In this document: positions 9,151 to 17,347 of the stretch, one piece after another
Layout of the letters: every line of letters starts with the position of its first letter
How positions within the stretch are numbered: position 1 is the first letter of the stretch
Origin: Candidatus Brevundimonas colombiensis
Lineage (GTDB): Bacteria > Pseudomonadota > Alphaproteobacteria > Caulobacterales > Caulobacteraceae
NCBI GenBank assembly: GCA_029202665.1
Contig: CP119326.1
Coordinates: 2,728,001-2,792,000, forward strand
DNA: 64,000 nucleotides
Reading direction: 5' to 3'
Program-made: the position numbers and the translations under genes
The notes under the pieces: model-generated
Seen by the model: the letters and a program-made list of their open reading frames with translations, nothing else
What the model was told of the DNA's origin: nothing
Databases searched by the model: none

Positions 9151-9783
9151 ATGGGCGGGACGATGGCCGGCACGATGAGCGAAATCGACAGCCCAGCGAG
9201 CGGCGACGCCGGAAACGGCGACCGACGGCCAGGCATCATCATCTGCGCCTATGAGGGCCAGAATGCAGGATGGGATCTGGTCGAGGACTTGTCCGGCGAA
9301 ATCTGGAGCCCCGTCGGCGCACGCGCCGTGTCCATCGCCGGCGACGACCCCGACGCCCTGGCCTCGACCCTGGCCGCGCGCCTGGGCAGCGGCGAGTGCC
9401 GCGCTGTGCTGCTGGTCGGCCGGACGCACAAGGCCCAGGGTTTCCGGGTCCAGATGCGCGCCGAAAACCGCACCCTGGATCACAAGCATCGCCTGTCCAG
9501 CACGGGCCCCGGCGTCGCCCGCGCCACCGCGCCTGTCGCCGACATCCTGCGCGCCCTGACCGCCGCCGGTCTGCAGGCAGACGCCTCTTCCGAGGCGGAA
9601 GAGGATGCGGGTTCGTATCTGCTCTACCGGGTTCTGGCCGATCTGCCGGACGGGCCCTTGACGCCGGCCATCGGGCTGCTGCGCGCGCCTGCCCCGGCGA
9701 ACGAAGCCGTCGTGCGCAAGGGCGTCAAGGCCGCCGCCTCGGCCATGGCCAGCCACCTGACGCCCCTGCCCCGCGTCAATTGA
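9151..9783 (+). CDS. Pyroglutamyl-peptidase (C15)-like protein lacking catalytic residues
   Basis: About 210 residues. The order of segments follows pyroglutamyl peptidase I: AVLLVGRTHKAQGFRV, VQMRAEN, GPGVARATAPVADILRAL, AGLQADASSEAEEDAGSYLL and AIGLLRAP. By hand alignment the catalytic Glu (ERVAIN in the family) is Gln, the nucleophile Cys (AGTFVCN) is Leu, and the catalytic His (IHIP) is Arg, so peptidase activity is not expected. There is no signal peptide. Starts at 9121 (TTG), 9151, 9163 and 9175 are all in frame; 9151 is a compromise. DUF423 follows 43 bp downstream. Confidence 0.65.
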   Translation: MGGTMAGTMSEIDSPASGDAGNGDRRPGIIICAYEGQNAGWDLVEDLSGEIWSPVGARAVSIAGDDPDALASTLAARLGSGECRAVLLVGRTHKAQGFRVQMRAENRTLDHKHRLSSTGPGVARATAPVADILRALTAAGLQADASSEAEEDAGSYLLYRVLADLPDGPLTPAIGLLRAPAPANEAVVRKGVKAAASAMASHLTPLPRVN

Positions 9784-9826
9784 ACCGGCGAAAGACATCG
9801 GACGATCTACGGTCTAGGTTGATCGG

Positions 9827-10183
9827 ATGATCGCGAGTCGCAACCTGATCCTCTTCGCCGCCCTGAACGGCGCCATGGCGGTCGCCGTCGGCGCCTTCGC
9901 GGCCCACGGCGCCGGTCCGCAAATCAAGACGCTCCTGACCACCGGCGCCCAGTATCAACTGGTCCACGCCGTTCTGGCCGTCGCCGCCGCCCAGTGGCAG
10001 GCGGGCGGGCGGCTGTCGTCGACGGCCGGGTGGCTGGCGTCTGTCGGCGGTCTGATCTTCTGCCTGTCCCTGCTGCTGATCGCCTTTCTCGGCGTGCCGG
10101 CCTTCGGCGCCATCGCGCCCATCGGCGGGGTGCTGATGATCGCCGGCTGGCTGTGCCTGGCCTTCGCCGCCGTTCGTTCCTGA
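9827..10183 (+). CDS. DUF423 family membrane protein
   Basis: 118 residues, four hydrophobic helices with the family pattern near the N-terminus (AALNGAMAVAVGAFAAHG), then YQLVHAVLAVAAA and a C-terminal GGVLMIAGWLCLAFAA helix. DUF423 (E. coli YgdD) proteins are inner-membrane proteins of unknown function, usually 115-130 residues. The gene lies between the C15-like gene and proline iminopeptidase, 31 bp from the latter, so the three may form one transcript. Confidence 0.88.
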   Translation: MIASRNLILFAALNGAMAVAVGAFAAHGAGPQIKTLLTTGAQYQLVHAVLAVAAAQWQAGGRLSSTAGWLASVGGLIFCLSLLLIAFLGVPAFGAIAPIGGVLMIAGWLCLAFAAVRS

Positions 10184-10214
10184 TCGTTTCGCCTTTCGCA
10201 GAAAGACCATCCCC

Positions 10215-11195
10215 ATGGCCTTCCCCACGCCCGCTGATCCGCGTCGCATCCTCTATCCCGAGGTCGAGGCCTATGCCTCGGGCTGGATGGCGACCGAGGG
10301 CGTGCATGAAATCTATTATGAGGAATCCGGCAATCCGCAGGGCGTGCCGGTCATCGTGCTGCACGGCGGTCCGGGCGGGGCGGTCAATCCGGGAATGCGC
10401 CGCTTCTTCGATCCGGCCGTCTATCGCATCATCATGTTCGACCAGCGGGGTTGCGGCCTGTCGCGCCCCCATGCGTCCCTGGAAGACAACACCACCTGGA
10501 CCCTGATCGCCGACATCGAGCGACTGCGCGTCCTGTGCGGCGTCGAGACGTGGGTGGTGTTCGGCGGATCATGGGGTTCGACCCTGTCCATGGCCTACGC
10601 CATCACCCACCCGGAACGGGTCCAGGCCCTGGTGCTGCGCGGCATCTTTCTGCTGACCAGGAAAGAGCTGCACTGGTTCTATCAAGACGGGGCCTCGATG
10701 ATCTTCCCCGACGCCTGGGAACGGTTCCTGGAGCCCATCCCCGAGGCCGAGCGGGGCGACCTCATGGCCGCCTACTACAAGCGGTTGATCGGCGACGACG
10801 TGGCCGAGCGCGAGCGGTGCGCCGTCGCCTGGTCGAGCTGGGAAGGCGAGACCGTCAGCGTGGAAGGCCCAAACGCCCGGCCCGAAAAGTTCGCCGAGCC
10901 AGAGTTCGCCGTGGCCTTCGCCCGGATCGAGAACTGGTTCTTCACCAACGCCGGCTTCTTCGAGGAAGACGGCTGGATCCTGAAGAATGTGGACCGGATG
11001 CGCCACATCCCCTGCTGGATCGCGCAAGGGCGGTTCGACGTGGTCACGCCGATTTCGGGCGCCTGGGCCCTGCATCGCGCCTGGCCCGAAGCGCGTCTGG
11101 ACATCGTGGACGACGCCGGCCATGCCTCGTCCGAGCCGGGCATCGTCGACAGTCTGGTGCGCGCCACCGACTGGGCCGCGACCGTCAAAGCCTGA
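10215..11195 (+). CDS. pip: Proline iminopeptidase
   Basis: 326 residues, alpha/beta hydrolase of peptidase family S33, releasing N-terminal proline from peptides in the cytosol. Visible: oxyanion HGGPGG at 50-55, DQRGCGLSRPH at 76-86 (a hallmark of this enzyme), nucleophile elbow GGSWGS at 117-122, the Asp in GRFDVVTP and the His in DAGHASSEPG. Length and spacing match the family. A perfect hairpin terminator follows the stop codon by 8 bp. Confidence 0.95.
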   Translation: MAFPTPADPRRILYPEVEAYASGWMATEGVHEIYYEESGNPQGVPVIVLHGGPGGAVNPGMRRFFDPAVYRIIMFDQRGCGLSRPHASLEDNTTWTLIADIERLRVLCGVETWVVFGGSWGSTLSMAYAITHPERVQALVLRGIFLLTRKELHWFYQDGASMIFPDAWERFLEPIPEAERGDLMAAYYKRLIGDDVAERERCAVAWSSWEGETVSVEGPNARPEKFAEPEFAVAFARIENWFFTNAGFFEEDGWILKNVDRMRHIPCWIAQGRFDVVTPISGAWALHRAWPEARLDIVDDAGHASSEPGIVDSLVRATDWAATVKA

Positions 11196-11202
11196 CAGGG
11201 CG

Positions 11203-11235
11203 GGCCGCCAAGCCTATAGGCTTGGCGGCCTTTGG
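11203..11235 (+). terminator. Intrinsic terminator after pip
   Basis: A 12-bp perfect stem (GGCCGCCAAGCC with its complement), a TATA loop, then TTTGGTCCT. It sits between the convergent pip and DoxX genes and could serve both strands; the short T-tract is on the plus strand. Confidence 0.75.
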
Positions 11236-11247
11236 TCCTGTAACGCT

Positions 11248-11646
11248 TCAGAACCGACGGCTGCCTCGATCATCCAGGCTCCAGGCGCCGGGGCCAGCGG
11301 TGAAGATGTAAAGGAAGATGAAGCAGAACAGGATGGCGGCGTCGCCGCCGTTCACCGCCGGCATGGGATCGCGCGGGAAGTGGAACATCCAATAGGCCAC
11401 CGCCATCTGACCCGAGGCGATCAGGGCCGCCGGGCGCGTGAACAGACCCAGCACCAGCAGCACGCCGGTCACAAGCTCGATCACCCCGCCGATGCCGAAC
11501 AGGGAAAAAAGCTCCTGCTGACCAGGCTCGGCCCCTGCCGGAAAGCCGAAGAGCTTGACCAGGCCGTGGGCCAGAAACAGCAGACCGGCGATGATCCTGA
11601 GCGCCGCCAAGGCGCGGGACGACCAGGCGTTTGCTTGGTTCGACAT
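11248..11646 (-). CDS. DoxX family membrane protein
   Basis: 132 residues with four hydrophobic helices. The N-terminal RIIAGLLFLAHGLVKLFGFP, then GVIELVTGVLLVLGLFTRPAAL, and a mid-helix AYWMFHFPRDPMPAVNGGDAAIL are typical of the DoxX/YphA group. Family members are small inner-membrane proteins, some linked to oxidative or thiol stress; no reaction is fixed. It is transcribed in the same direction as, and 86 bp downstream of, the pirin gene, so a pirin-DoxX unit is possible. Confidence 0.9.
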   Translation of the reverse strand: MSNQANAWSSRALAALRIIAGLLFLAHGLVKLFGFPAGAEPGQQELFSLFGIGGVIELVTGVLLVLGLFTRPAALIASGQMAVAYWMFHFPRDPMPAVNGGDAAILFCFIFLYIFTAGPGAWSLDDRGSRRF

Positions 11647-11686
11647 TGTCTTCCCCTCTATTCCAAGCGCTCGCGCGCGATTCGGA

Positions 11687-11718
11687 TTTCCCGGCCGGAC
11701 CGAGGCCCGACCGGGAAA
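11687..11718 (-). terminator. Hairpin between pirin and DoxX genes
   Basis: An 8-bp inverted repeat (TTTCCCGG with CCGGGAAA) separated by 16 bases just after the pirin stop. There is no clear T-tract, so it may be a weak terminator or an RNA-processing hairpin. Confidence 0.35.
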
Positions 11719-11732
11719 CTTGATCCGAAAAA

Positions 11733-12431
11733 TCAGGCGGCGTCCACCAGCACGATTTCGGCGTCGGACAGGGCTTTGACCGTCACCACGTCTTCCTGAG
11801 CGATGGCGGCGCCGTCGCGGGCGTTCAGGCGCACGCCATTGACCTCGACCTCGCCCTTGGCCGGAACCAGATAGCCCCGACGCTGGGCGCCCAGCGGATA
11901 GTCTGCGCTCTCTCCGGCCTGCAAGGTAGCGGCGACGATGCGCGCATCGGTGCGGATGGCCAGGGCGTCATCATCACCGTCGAAGCCCGAGGCAAGGACC
12001 ACGAACTGACCGGACCGTTCGCCCTTCGGGAACGGCTTGGTGCCCCAGCTGGGCGCGTCGCCGCGTCGGGTCGGCTCGATCCAGATCTGGAAGATCCGGG
12101 TCAGTTCCGGCTCCGCATTATATTCGGCGTGGCGGATGCCGGTCCCCGCGCTCATCACCTGAACATCGCCCGCGACCGTGCGGCCCTTGTTGCCCAGGCT
12201 GTCCTCGTGGGTGATGGCGCCGTCGCGGACATAGGTGATGATCTCCATGTCGGCGTGGGGGTGGGGCGGAAATCCCGTGCCCGCCTCGATCTCGTCGTCG
12301 TTCCAGACGCGCAGATTGCCCCAGCTCATCCGCTTGGGATCATAATAGTTGGCGAAGGAGAAGTGGTGCTTGGCGTTCAGCCAGCCGTGGTTGGCGCCGC
12401 CCAGCGATTCAAAAGGTCTGCGTTCGATCAT
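11733..12431 (-). CDS. Pirin family protein
   Basis: 232 residues, bicupin of the pirin (YhhW) family. The metal-binding site of the N-terminal cupin is complete: FPPHPHADMEIITYV (two His), DGAITHEDSLGNKG, and GTGIRHAEYN with the third His. Bacterial pirins can act as quercetinases or as metabolic regulators. ATG at 12431 is preceded by GAGGA with eight-base spacing. The gene is divergent from a LysR regulator, an arrangement very common for pirins, and the regulator probably controls it. Confidence 0.93.
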   Translation of the reverse strand: MIERRPFESLGGANHGWLNAKHHFSFANYYDPKRMSWGNLRVWNDDEIEAGTGFPPHPHADMEIITYVRDGAITHEDSLGNKGRTVAGDVQVMSAGTGIRHAEYNAEPELTRIFQIWIEPTRRGDAPSWGTKPFPKGERSGQFVVLASGFDGDDDALAIRTDARIVAATLQAGESADYPLGAQRRGYLVPAKGEVEVNGVRLNARDGAAIAQEDVVTVKALSDAEIVLVDAA

Positions 12432-12517
12432 GGGTCTGTCCTCAGGCCGGGCCGTCCCGGCGTCATCTGCTTGACGACAAGATAGAGATCGGCGACCGAA
12501 CAGAAATAGAAACCAAC

Positions 12518-12532
12518 GAAACTCATTGTTTC
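12518..12532. promoter_or_regulatory. Candidate LysR operator between pirin and lysR
   Basis: Inverted repeat GAAAC-TCATT-GTTTC in the 119-bp divergent intergenic region, close to the lysR start. Its size and dyad fit a LysR-type site, but it is short, so this is a suggestion. Confidence 0.35.
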
Positions 12533-12550
12533 CCTTCGCATAGGTCGCCC

Positions 12551-13477
12551 ATGCCCCGCCTGCCCGATCTGGAAGCCCTGGCCATCTTCGCGAAAGTGGC
12601 GGAAACACAATCGTTTTCAGGCGCGGCCGACAGCCTGTCCCTGTCCAAGGCCACGGTGTCCAAGGCGGTGACGCGGTTGGAGCAACAGCTTCAGACCACC
12701 CTGCTGCACCGGACCTCGCGCCGGTTCGCCCTGACCGACACCGGGCGAAACCTGGCCGCCCGCGCCGCCCATATGCTGGCCGAGGCCGAAGGTGCGGTGT
12801 CGGAGGTGCTGGACATGTCGGTGACGCCGCGCGGGCTGGTGCGTCTGGCGGCGCCCATGTCGTTCGGCATGGCCTATGTCGCCCCCGCCCTGCCCGAGTT
12901 TCTGGCCACCAACCCCGATGTGTCGATCGACCTGCATCTGGCGGACGAGGTGATCGATCTGGTCGGCGGCGGGTTCGACTGCGCCCTGCGGATCGCCGCC
13001 CTGCCCGATTCCTCACTGACGGCGCGCAGGCTGAGGCCCGTCAAACGGGCCCTGGTCGCCTCCCCCTCCTATCTGGAGCAGCGGGGCCGCCCGACACACC
13101 CCGACGACCTGAACCGCCACGCCTGCCTCTGCTACGCCTATATGCCGACGCCGGACATCTGGCGGTTCAGCAATGCGCAAGGCGAAGAAGTGGTGGTGCG
13201 GCCGCAGGGGCCGCTCCGCGCCAACAACTCTGACGCCCTGACGGCGTCCCTGTGCGCGGGCCTGGGCATTTTTCCCCAGCCGGACTTCATCTACTGGAGG
13301 GATGTGGCGGGCGGCCATCTGGAGACGGTCATGACCGACTGGAGCCTGCCGCCCATCGCGCTTCACCTGGTCGCGCCCAACAGCGGGCCGCGTCCGGCGC
13401 GGGTCACGGCCCTGATGGACTATCTGGCGGCGCGGTTCAGCGGGCCGCTGTGGCCCGGCGATACGGTCGGACGCTAG
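12551..13477 (+). CDS. LysR family transcriptional regulator
   Basis: 308 residues. The N-terminal winged helix-turn-helix is clear (LEALAIFAKVAETQSFSGAA, then LSLSKATVSKAVTRLEQQL, LLHRTSRRFALTDTG), followed by the periplasmic-binding-like effector domain from about residue 90. The pattern is of the group usually found beside pirin genes (short N-terminus, DLHLADEVIDLVGGGFDCALRI). It most likely regulates the divergent pirin gene; the ligand cannot be read from the sequence. Confidence 0.93.
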   Translation: MPRLPDLEALAIFAKVAETQSFSGAADSLSLSKATVSKAVTRLEQQLQTTLLHRTSRRFALTDTGRNLAARAAHMLAEAEGAVSEVLDMSVTPRGLVRLAAPMSFGMAYVAPALPEFLATNPDVSIDLHLADEVIDLVGGGFDCALRIAALPDSSLTARRLRPVKRALVASPSYLEQRGRPTHPDDLNRHACLCYAYMPTPDIWRFSNAQGEEVVVRPQGPLRANNSDALTASLCAGLGIFPQPDFIYWRDVAGGHLETVMTDWSLPPIALHLVAPNSGPRPARVTALMDYLAARFSGPLWPGDTVGR

Positions 13478-13480
13478 GCG

Positions 13481-13780
13481 TCAGCCGCACTTCACCTCGC
13501 GCACGATGTCCGTCGATTGGTCATAGACGAAGTTCACCCGGTTTTCGCGATAGTCCATCGTCGCCGCGCAGGTGGTGCACAGGACGCGGAAGGTCTGGCC
13601 TGCGGGCGCCGTCGGTATGGTCGAGCGATTGCGGCCGACATAGTTTTGATAATCCGCGACCTTGCAGGCCTTGAAGCCGCCTTCGGCTCCCCCGGCCGGC
13701 GGCGCAGCGGATTGCGTCGGGGCGCAGGCCGACAGGGCGAGCGCACCCGCTGCGAGCAACGTGCTGACGATGGTTTTCAT
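13481..13780 (-). CDS. I78-like lipoprotein with CTTC motif
   Basis: 99 residues. Signal peptide with lipobox LSAC (C19), then an Ala/Pro/Gly linker and a domain that follows the I78 peptidase-inhibitor pattern: ACKVADYQNYVGRNRSTIP, RVLCTTCAATMDYRENRVNF and the terminal VREVKCG. Where usual I78 proteins have a PG turn before the TMDYR motif, this one has CTTC. It is probably anchored in the envelope. Whether it inhibits a protease or uses the CxxC for metal or redox is not known. Second of two neighbouring paralogues. Confidence 0.75.
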   Translation of the reverse strand: MKTIVSTLLAAGALALSACAPTQSAAPPAGGAEGGFKACKVADYQNYVGRNRSTIPTAPAGQTFRVLCTTCAATMDYRENRVNFVYDQSTDIVREVKCG

Positions 13781-13802
13781 GATCCGTCCCTTTGCGATCA
13801 GC

Positions 13803-14159
13803 TTAGCCGCAGCGCACCTGTTCGATGACGCCGGTCTGCTCGTTGTAGAGAATGTTCAGGCGATAGGCCGAGAAGTCATGCGTCACGGGGCAGGTGGTGC
13901 AGGTGACGCGGCGGTTGATCACCTCGACCGGCACAGGGATTTCCGTGCGCGACTTGCCGACCAGATATTGCATCTCACCGGCCTTGCAGAAGTCTTCGGT
14001 CTGTCCCGTCGGCATTCGGCTGCCGACGGGTGGATTCAGTTGCGCCTGTTCGATCGCGCGGGGCGCGGGGGCCTCGGACACCGGGGTCGAACATGCCGCC
14101 AGCAGGCCCAGGGCGATCAGGCCGCCTTTTCCCAGCGCCCTTCGTCCGACTGTTTCCAA
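13803..14159 (-). CDS. Second I78-like lipoprotein with CTTC motif
   Basis: About 118 residues. The domain (CKAGEMQYLVGKSRTEIP, RVTCTTCPVTHDFSAYRLNI, VIEQVRCG) is a clear paralogue of the next gene, with the same CTTC. The lipoprotein signal GGLIALGLLAAC is obvious, but no ATG or GTG lies in the right place. The best start is TTG at 14159, giving a basic n-region (ETVGRRALGKGG); a CTG nearer the signal is an alternative. That start puts the first 43 bases inside the end of holC, so translation may be coupled. Confidence 0.65.
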   Translation of the reverse strand: METVGRRALGKGGLIALGLLAACSTPVSEAPAPRAIEQAQLNPPVGSRMPTGQTEDFCKAGEMQYLVGKSRTEIPVPVEVINRRVTCTTCPVTHDFSAYRLNILYNEQTGVIEQVRCG

Positions 14160-14575
14160 TAGGCCAGATTGGCGCCCTGATCCTTCAGCGCCTTCCAGCG
14201 CCCGCGCGCGTGTTGCAGCGCCGGTTCGTCCCGCCCGTCGAAAATTATGAAGCATCGTTCGAACCCTTCCGTTGCGCCCATGTCTGCATCGTCGACAATG
14301 AACAGCGCCTGAGCGCCGTTCAGGTTCTCTTCCGTCTCGCTCAACAGCACGGGCTGACGCTGGGCATGGGGCTGATCGGCCCGGCCGTGCGGCAGGAAAC
14401 TGTCGTCTCGAAACGTCCAGAGCAGTTCGTCCACATCGTCCAGGCGATGGGAATGCGACGACTTGACCATGGCCCGCCAACCCCGCTCGAGCGTCTTTTC
14501 GAGCAGGGTCGGCAGCACCTGATCCAGCGTCGACCGCTCCAGGTGGTAGAACCAGATTTCAGGCTTGCCGCTCAT
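14117..14575 (-). CDS. holC: DNA polymerase III subunit chi
   Basis: 152 residues. HolC proteins bridge the clamp loader to single-strand DNA-binding protein. The family pattern is visible: EIWFYHLERSTLDQVLPTLLEKTL at the N-terminus, the Lys/Arg-rich RGWRAMVKS, DELLWTFRDDSFLPHG, and PVLLSETEENLNGAQALFIVD. It is encoded right after pepA (16 bp), the conserved pepA-holC order of proteobacteria. ATG at 14575 removes a 26-residue in-frame extension that lies in the intergenic region. Confidence 0.93.
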   Translation of the reverse strand: MSGKPEIWFYHLERSTLDQVLPTLLEKTLERGWRAMVKSSHSHRLDDVDELLWTFRDDSFLPHGRADQPHAQRQPVLLSETEENLNGAQALFIVDDADMGATEGFERCFIIFDGRDEPALQHARGRWKALKDQGANLAYWKQSDEGRWEKAA

Positions 14576-14591
14576 CCGGTCCTGTCGGCGA

Positions 14592-16067
14592 TCAGGCTTC
14601 GTAGGTGTCGGCCACCATGCGGTCCAGGGTGCGCACAGCGAAGCCGACGCCACCCTCGGGCACGGTGGGGTTGGGGCTCTTGTTGGTCCAGGCGGTGGGG
14701 GCGATGTCCAGGTGCGCCCACGGCACGCCGTTGGTGAAGCGTTGCAGGAACAGGGCGGCGGTGATCGAGCCGCCGGCGCGGCCGTTTCCGGTGTTCTTCA
14801 CATCGGCGATCTTGGAATCGATGTGCTGTTCGTAGATGGCCGGGATCGGCATGCGCCAGAAGTTCTCGCCCACCTTCTTGGCCGCCGCCAGGATCGGATC
14901 GGCCACATCGTCGGAGTTAGAGAAGACGCCCGCGTAATCCAGGCCCAGCGCCACGATCATGGCGCCCGTCAGGGTGGCCAGGTCGATCATGAACTTGGGC
15001 TTGAAGCGGCCTTGCGTGTACCACAGGGCGTCGGCCAGGACGAGGCGGCCCTCGGCGTCGGTGTTGATGACCTCGACCGTCTGGCCCGACATGGACACCA
15101 CGACGTCGCCCGGACGCTGGGCGTTGCCGTCAGGCATGTTCTCGACCAGACCCAGCACGCCCACGGCGTTGACCTTGGCCTTGCGGCCGGCCAGGGCGAT
15201 CATGGTTCCGGTCACGGCGGCGGCGCCGCCCATATCCCACTTCATGTCTTCCATACCGTCGGCCGGCTTGATGGAGATGCCGCCGGTGTCGAAGCAGACG
15301 CCCTTGCCGACGAAGGCGATCGGCTGACCGCCCGCCTCGCCGCCCTTCCACTGGATCACGGCCAGCTGGCTTTCGCGACGGCTGCCCTGGCCGACGCCCA
15401 GCAGGGTGCGCATGCCCAGCTTCTCCATCTCGGCCTCGCCGAGGATTTCGACCTCCAGGCCCAGGCTTTCCAGCGCCTTGACGCGCTTGGCGAACTCGGC
15501 CGGATAGAGGACGTTGGCCGGCTCGGACACCAGGTCGCGGGCGAAGATCACGCCGTCCGCCACGGCGGACAGCGGCTCCAGCGCGGCTTCCGCCGCACGC
15601 AGGTCGGAGGTGACGACGCGGACGGCCGTGATCGACGGAATCTTGTCGGCTTTTTGGGTGGTGCGATATTTGTCGAACCGATAGGCGGCCAGACGGGCGG
15701 CGAAACCGGCGCGGGCCGCCTGTTCCGGCGTCAGGTCCGAGGCGTCGATGGTCAGAACCTCGGCGCCCGACAGCTTGACCGCCGCATAGGCCGAACCGCC
15801 GAACGCCTCGACCGCCAGATCGTCCAGCTTGGCCTTGTCGCCCGCGCCGATCAGCAGCACCGCGTCGGCGTCCACGCCTGTCGTGGCGGCGATCAGCAGG
15901 CTCTGGCCCGCCTTGCCGGTGAAACGGCCCTTGGTCATCGCCTTGGTCAAGGCGCCGCCCGCCTTGCCGTCCAGCGCCGAACCGGCTGAGGTCAGGGCGC
16001 GATCCTCGAATACCGGAACCGCGACAATCTCGGCGGCGTCAACGGCGGCGACGAATTCGATCTTCAT
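14592..16067 (-). CDS. pepA: Leucyl aminopeptidase (M17)
   Basis: 491 residues, cytosolic dizinc/manganese aminopeptidase that removes N-terminal Leu and other residues. The C-terminal catalytic domain carries the GKGVCFDTGGISIKPADGM segment (catalytic Lys and metal Asp), MKWDMGGAAAV and the family signature NTDAEGRLVLADAL with metal ligands. The N-terminal macro-like domain covers about 1-160. First gene of the pepA-holC-I78 unit on the minus strand, divergent from lptF. Confidence 0.97.
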   Translation of the reverse strand: MKIEFVAAVDAAEIVAVPVFEDRALTSAGSALDGKAGGALTKAMTKGRFTGKAGQSLLIAATTGVDADAVLLIGAGDKAKLDDLAVEAFGGSAYAAVKLSGAEVLTIDASDLTPEQAARAGFAARLAAYRFDKYRTTQKADKIPSITAVRVVTSDLRAAEAALEPLSAVADGVIFARDLVSEPANVLYPAEFAKRVKALESLGLEVEILGEAEMEKLGMRTLLGVGQGSRRESQLAVIQWKGGEAGGQPIAFVGKGVCFDTGGISIKPADGMEDMKWDMGGAAAVTGTMIALAGRKAKVNAVGVLGLVENMPDGNAQRPGDVVVSMSGQTVEVINTDAEGRLVLADALWYTQGRFKPKFMIDLATLTGAMIVALGLDYAGVFSNSDDVADPILAAAKKVGENFWRMPIPAIYEQHIDSKIADVKNTGNGRAGGSITAALFLQRFTNGVPWAHLDIAPTAWTNKSPNPTVPEGGVGFAVRTLDRMVADTYEA

Positions 16068-16210
16068 TCAATCAACTCCAGCCAGGCCCCACCCGGCGTC
16101 TGCTAAAGACTAAAAGACAATGGCGCGCCTGCTTGTCGCCGACGCGCCCTGATGTGCTACTAGATGCGCCTCAATGTCGCCGCCTGCAACCGGGCGAGAT
16201 CCATCCGCCC

Positions 16211-17347
16211 ATGAACCTGATTCAAAGATACCTTTTCCGTCAGATCCTGTTCCCTGTGGTCGCCGCCTGCGCGGCGCTGGCGGGAATCGGGATTCTGAGC
16301 CAGAGCCTCGACCAACTCCAGGTCATCGTGGAGCGTGGCCAGAGCGTGTGGGTCATGATCAAGCTGACGATGCTGGCCCTGCCGCAACTGCTCGCGGTGA
16401 TTCTGCCCATCGGTCTGTTCGTCGGCGCCCTGATCGCCCTGACGCGGCTTCAGCGCGAACAGGAGCTGACCGCCAGTTTCGCAGGCGGCATGACCCGGTG
16501 GCAGGTGATATCCCCCGCCGCCCGCATCGCCGTGCTGGTCGCCCTGGTCACCCTGATGGTCAATGTCTTCGTGCTGCCCTGGGCGCAGCAGGAAGCGCGG
16601 CGTCAGGCCTTCGACATCCGCACCGACCTGGCCGCCCTTCTGGTCGAAGAGGGTCAGTTCGTTCAGGGGCCTGACGGCCTGACCGTCTATGTGCAGCAGA
16701 TCGAACAGAACGGCCTGCTGAAGAACCTGTTCGTCTATCTGGACGACAAGGACAAGGTCACAACCTGGAACGCCTCCGAGGCGCGGTTCAGCCGCGACGC
16801 CGCCGGCACGCCCGTCCTGACCATGATCGACGGTTCGGCCCAGCGTTACTCCTCGGGCGGCGTGCTGGAGACCCTGTCGTTCGGTCGCTACGACTTTTCC
16901 CTGGCGCCGTTTGTCGGGGTGACCGACACCCTGCGCTACAAGCCGACCGACCTTTATCTGCGGCAGTTGCTGAACCCCACGGCCAAGATCATGGAGATCG
17001 CCGGCTCGCGCGGCGAGCTGTTGGCCGAGGCCCATTCACGCCTGTCGTCGCCGCTGTACGCCCTGGTCGCCATGGCCCTGGCGCTGTCGGCCATACTGGG
17101 CGGATCGTTCAGCCGCACCGGCTATACGCTGCGGATCGCCAAGGCGGCGGGTCTGTTTCTGCTGCTGCGGGTCATCGGCTATGGCCTGGTCGCCGGCGGG
17201 GCCTGGAATGCCAGCCTGAACATGCTGCAATATGCGGTGCCGATCGTCGCCATCGCGGTGTCCCTGCGGGTCCTGTTCCGCGCCCTGAAGCCGCGCCGCA
17301 GCCGCACCGCCCGCGTCCTGCGCGATCTGAAGGCGAGGTTCGCATGA
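16211..17347 (+). CDS. lptF: LPS export ABC transporter permease LptF
   Basis: 378 residues. Inner-membrane subunit that with LptG and LptB extracts lipopolysaccharide from the outer leaflet. The start at 16211 (MNLIQRYLFRQIL) gives the standard N-terminus; three helices occupy about 1-115, a periplasmic jellyroll (EEGQFVQGPDGLTVYVQQI onward) about 130-260, and three more helices the C-terminus. The stop overlaps lptG (ATGA), starting the operon lptF-lptG-lptD-surA-pdxA-rsmA. Confidence 0.95.
   Translation: MNLIQRYLFRQILFPVVAACAALAGIGILSQSLDQLQVIVERGQSVWVMIKLTMLALPQLLAVILPIGLFVGALIALTRLQREQELTASFAGGMTRWQVISPAARIAVLVALVTLMVNVFVLPWAQQEARRQAFDIRTDLAALLVEEGQFVQGPDGLTVYVQQIEQNGLLKNLFVYLDDKDKVTTWNASEARFSRDAAGTPVLTMIDGSAQRYSSGGVLETLSFGRYDFSLAPFVGVTDTLRYKPTDLYLRQLLNPTAKIMEIAGSRGELLAEAHSRLSSPLYALVAMALALSAILGGSFSRTGYTLRIAKAAGLFLLLRVIGYGLVAGGAWNASLNMLQYAVPIVAIAVSLRVLFRALKPRRSRTARVLRDLKARFA

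Noticed and set aside
7894..9798. 634-residue minus-strand open frame opposite the TipN-like and C15-like genes
   Set aside because: A shadow of GC-rich coding on the other strand; low-complexity Gly/Gln/Arg composition and no ribosome site or family.
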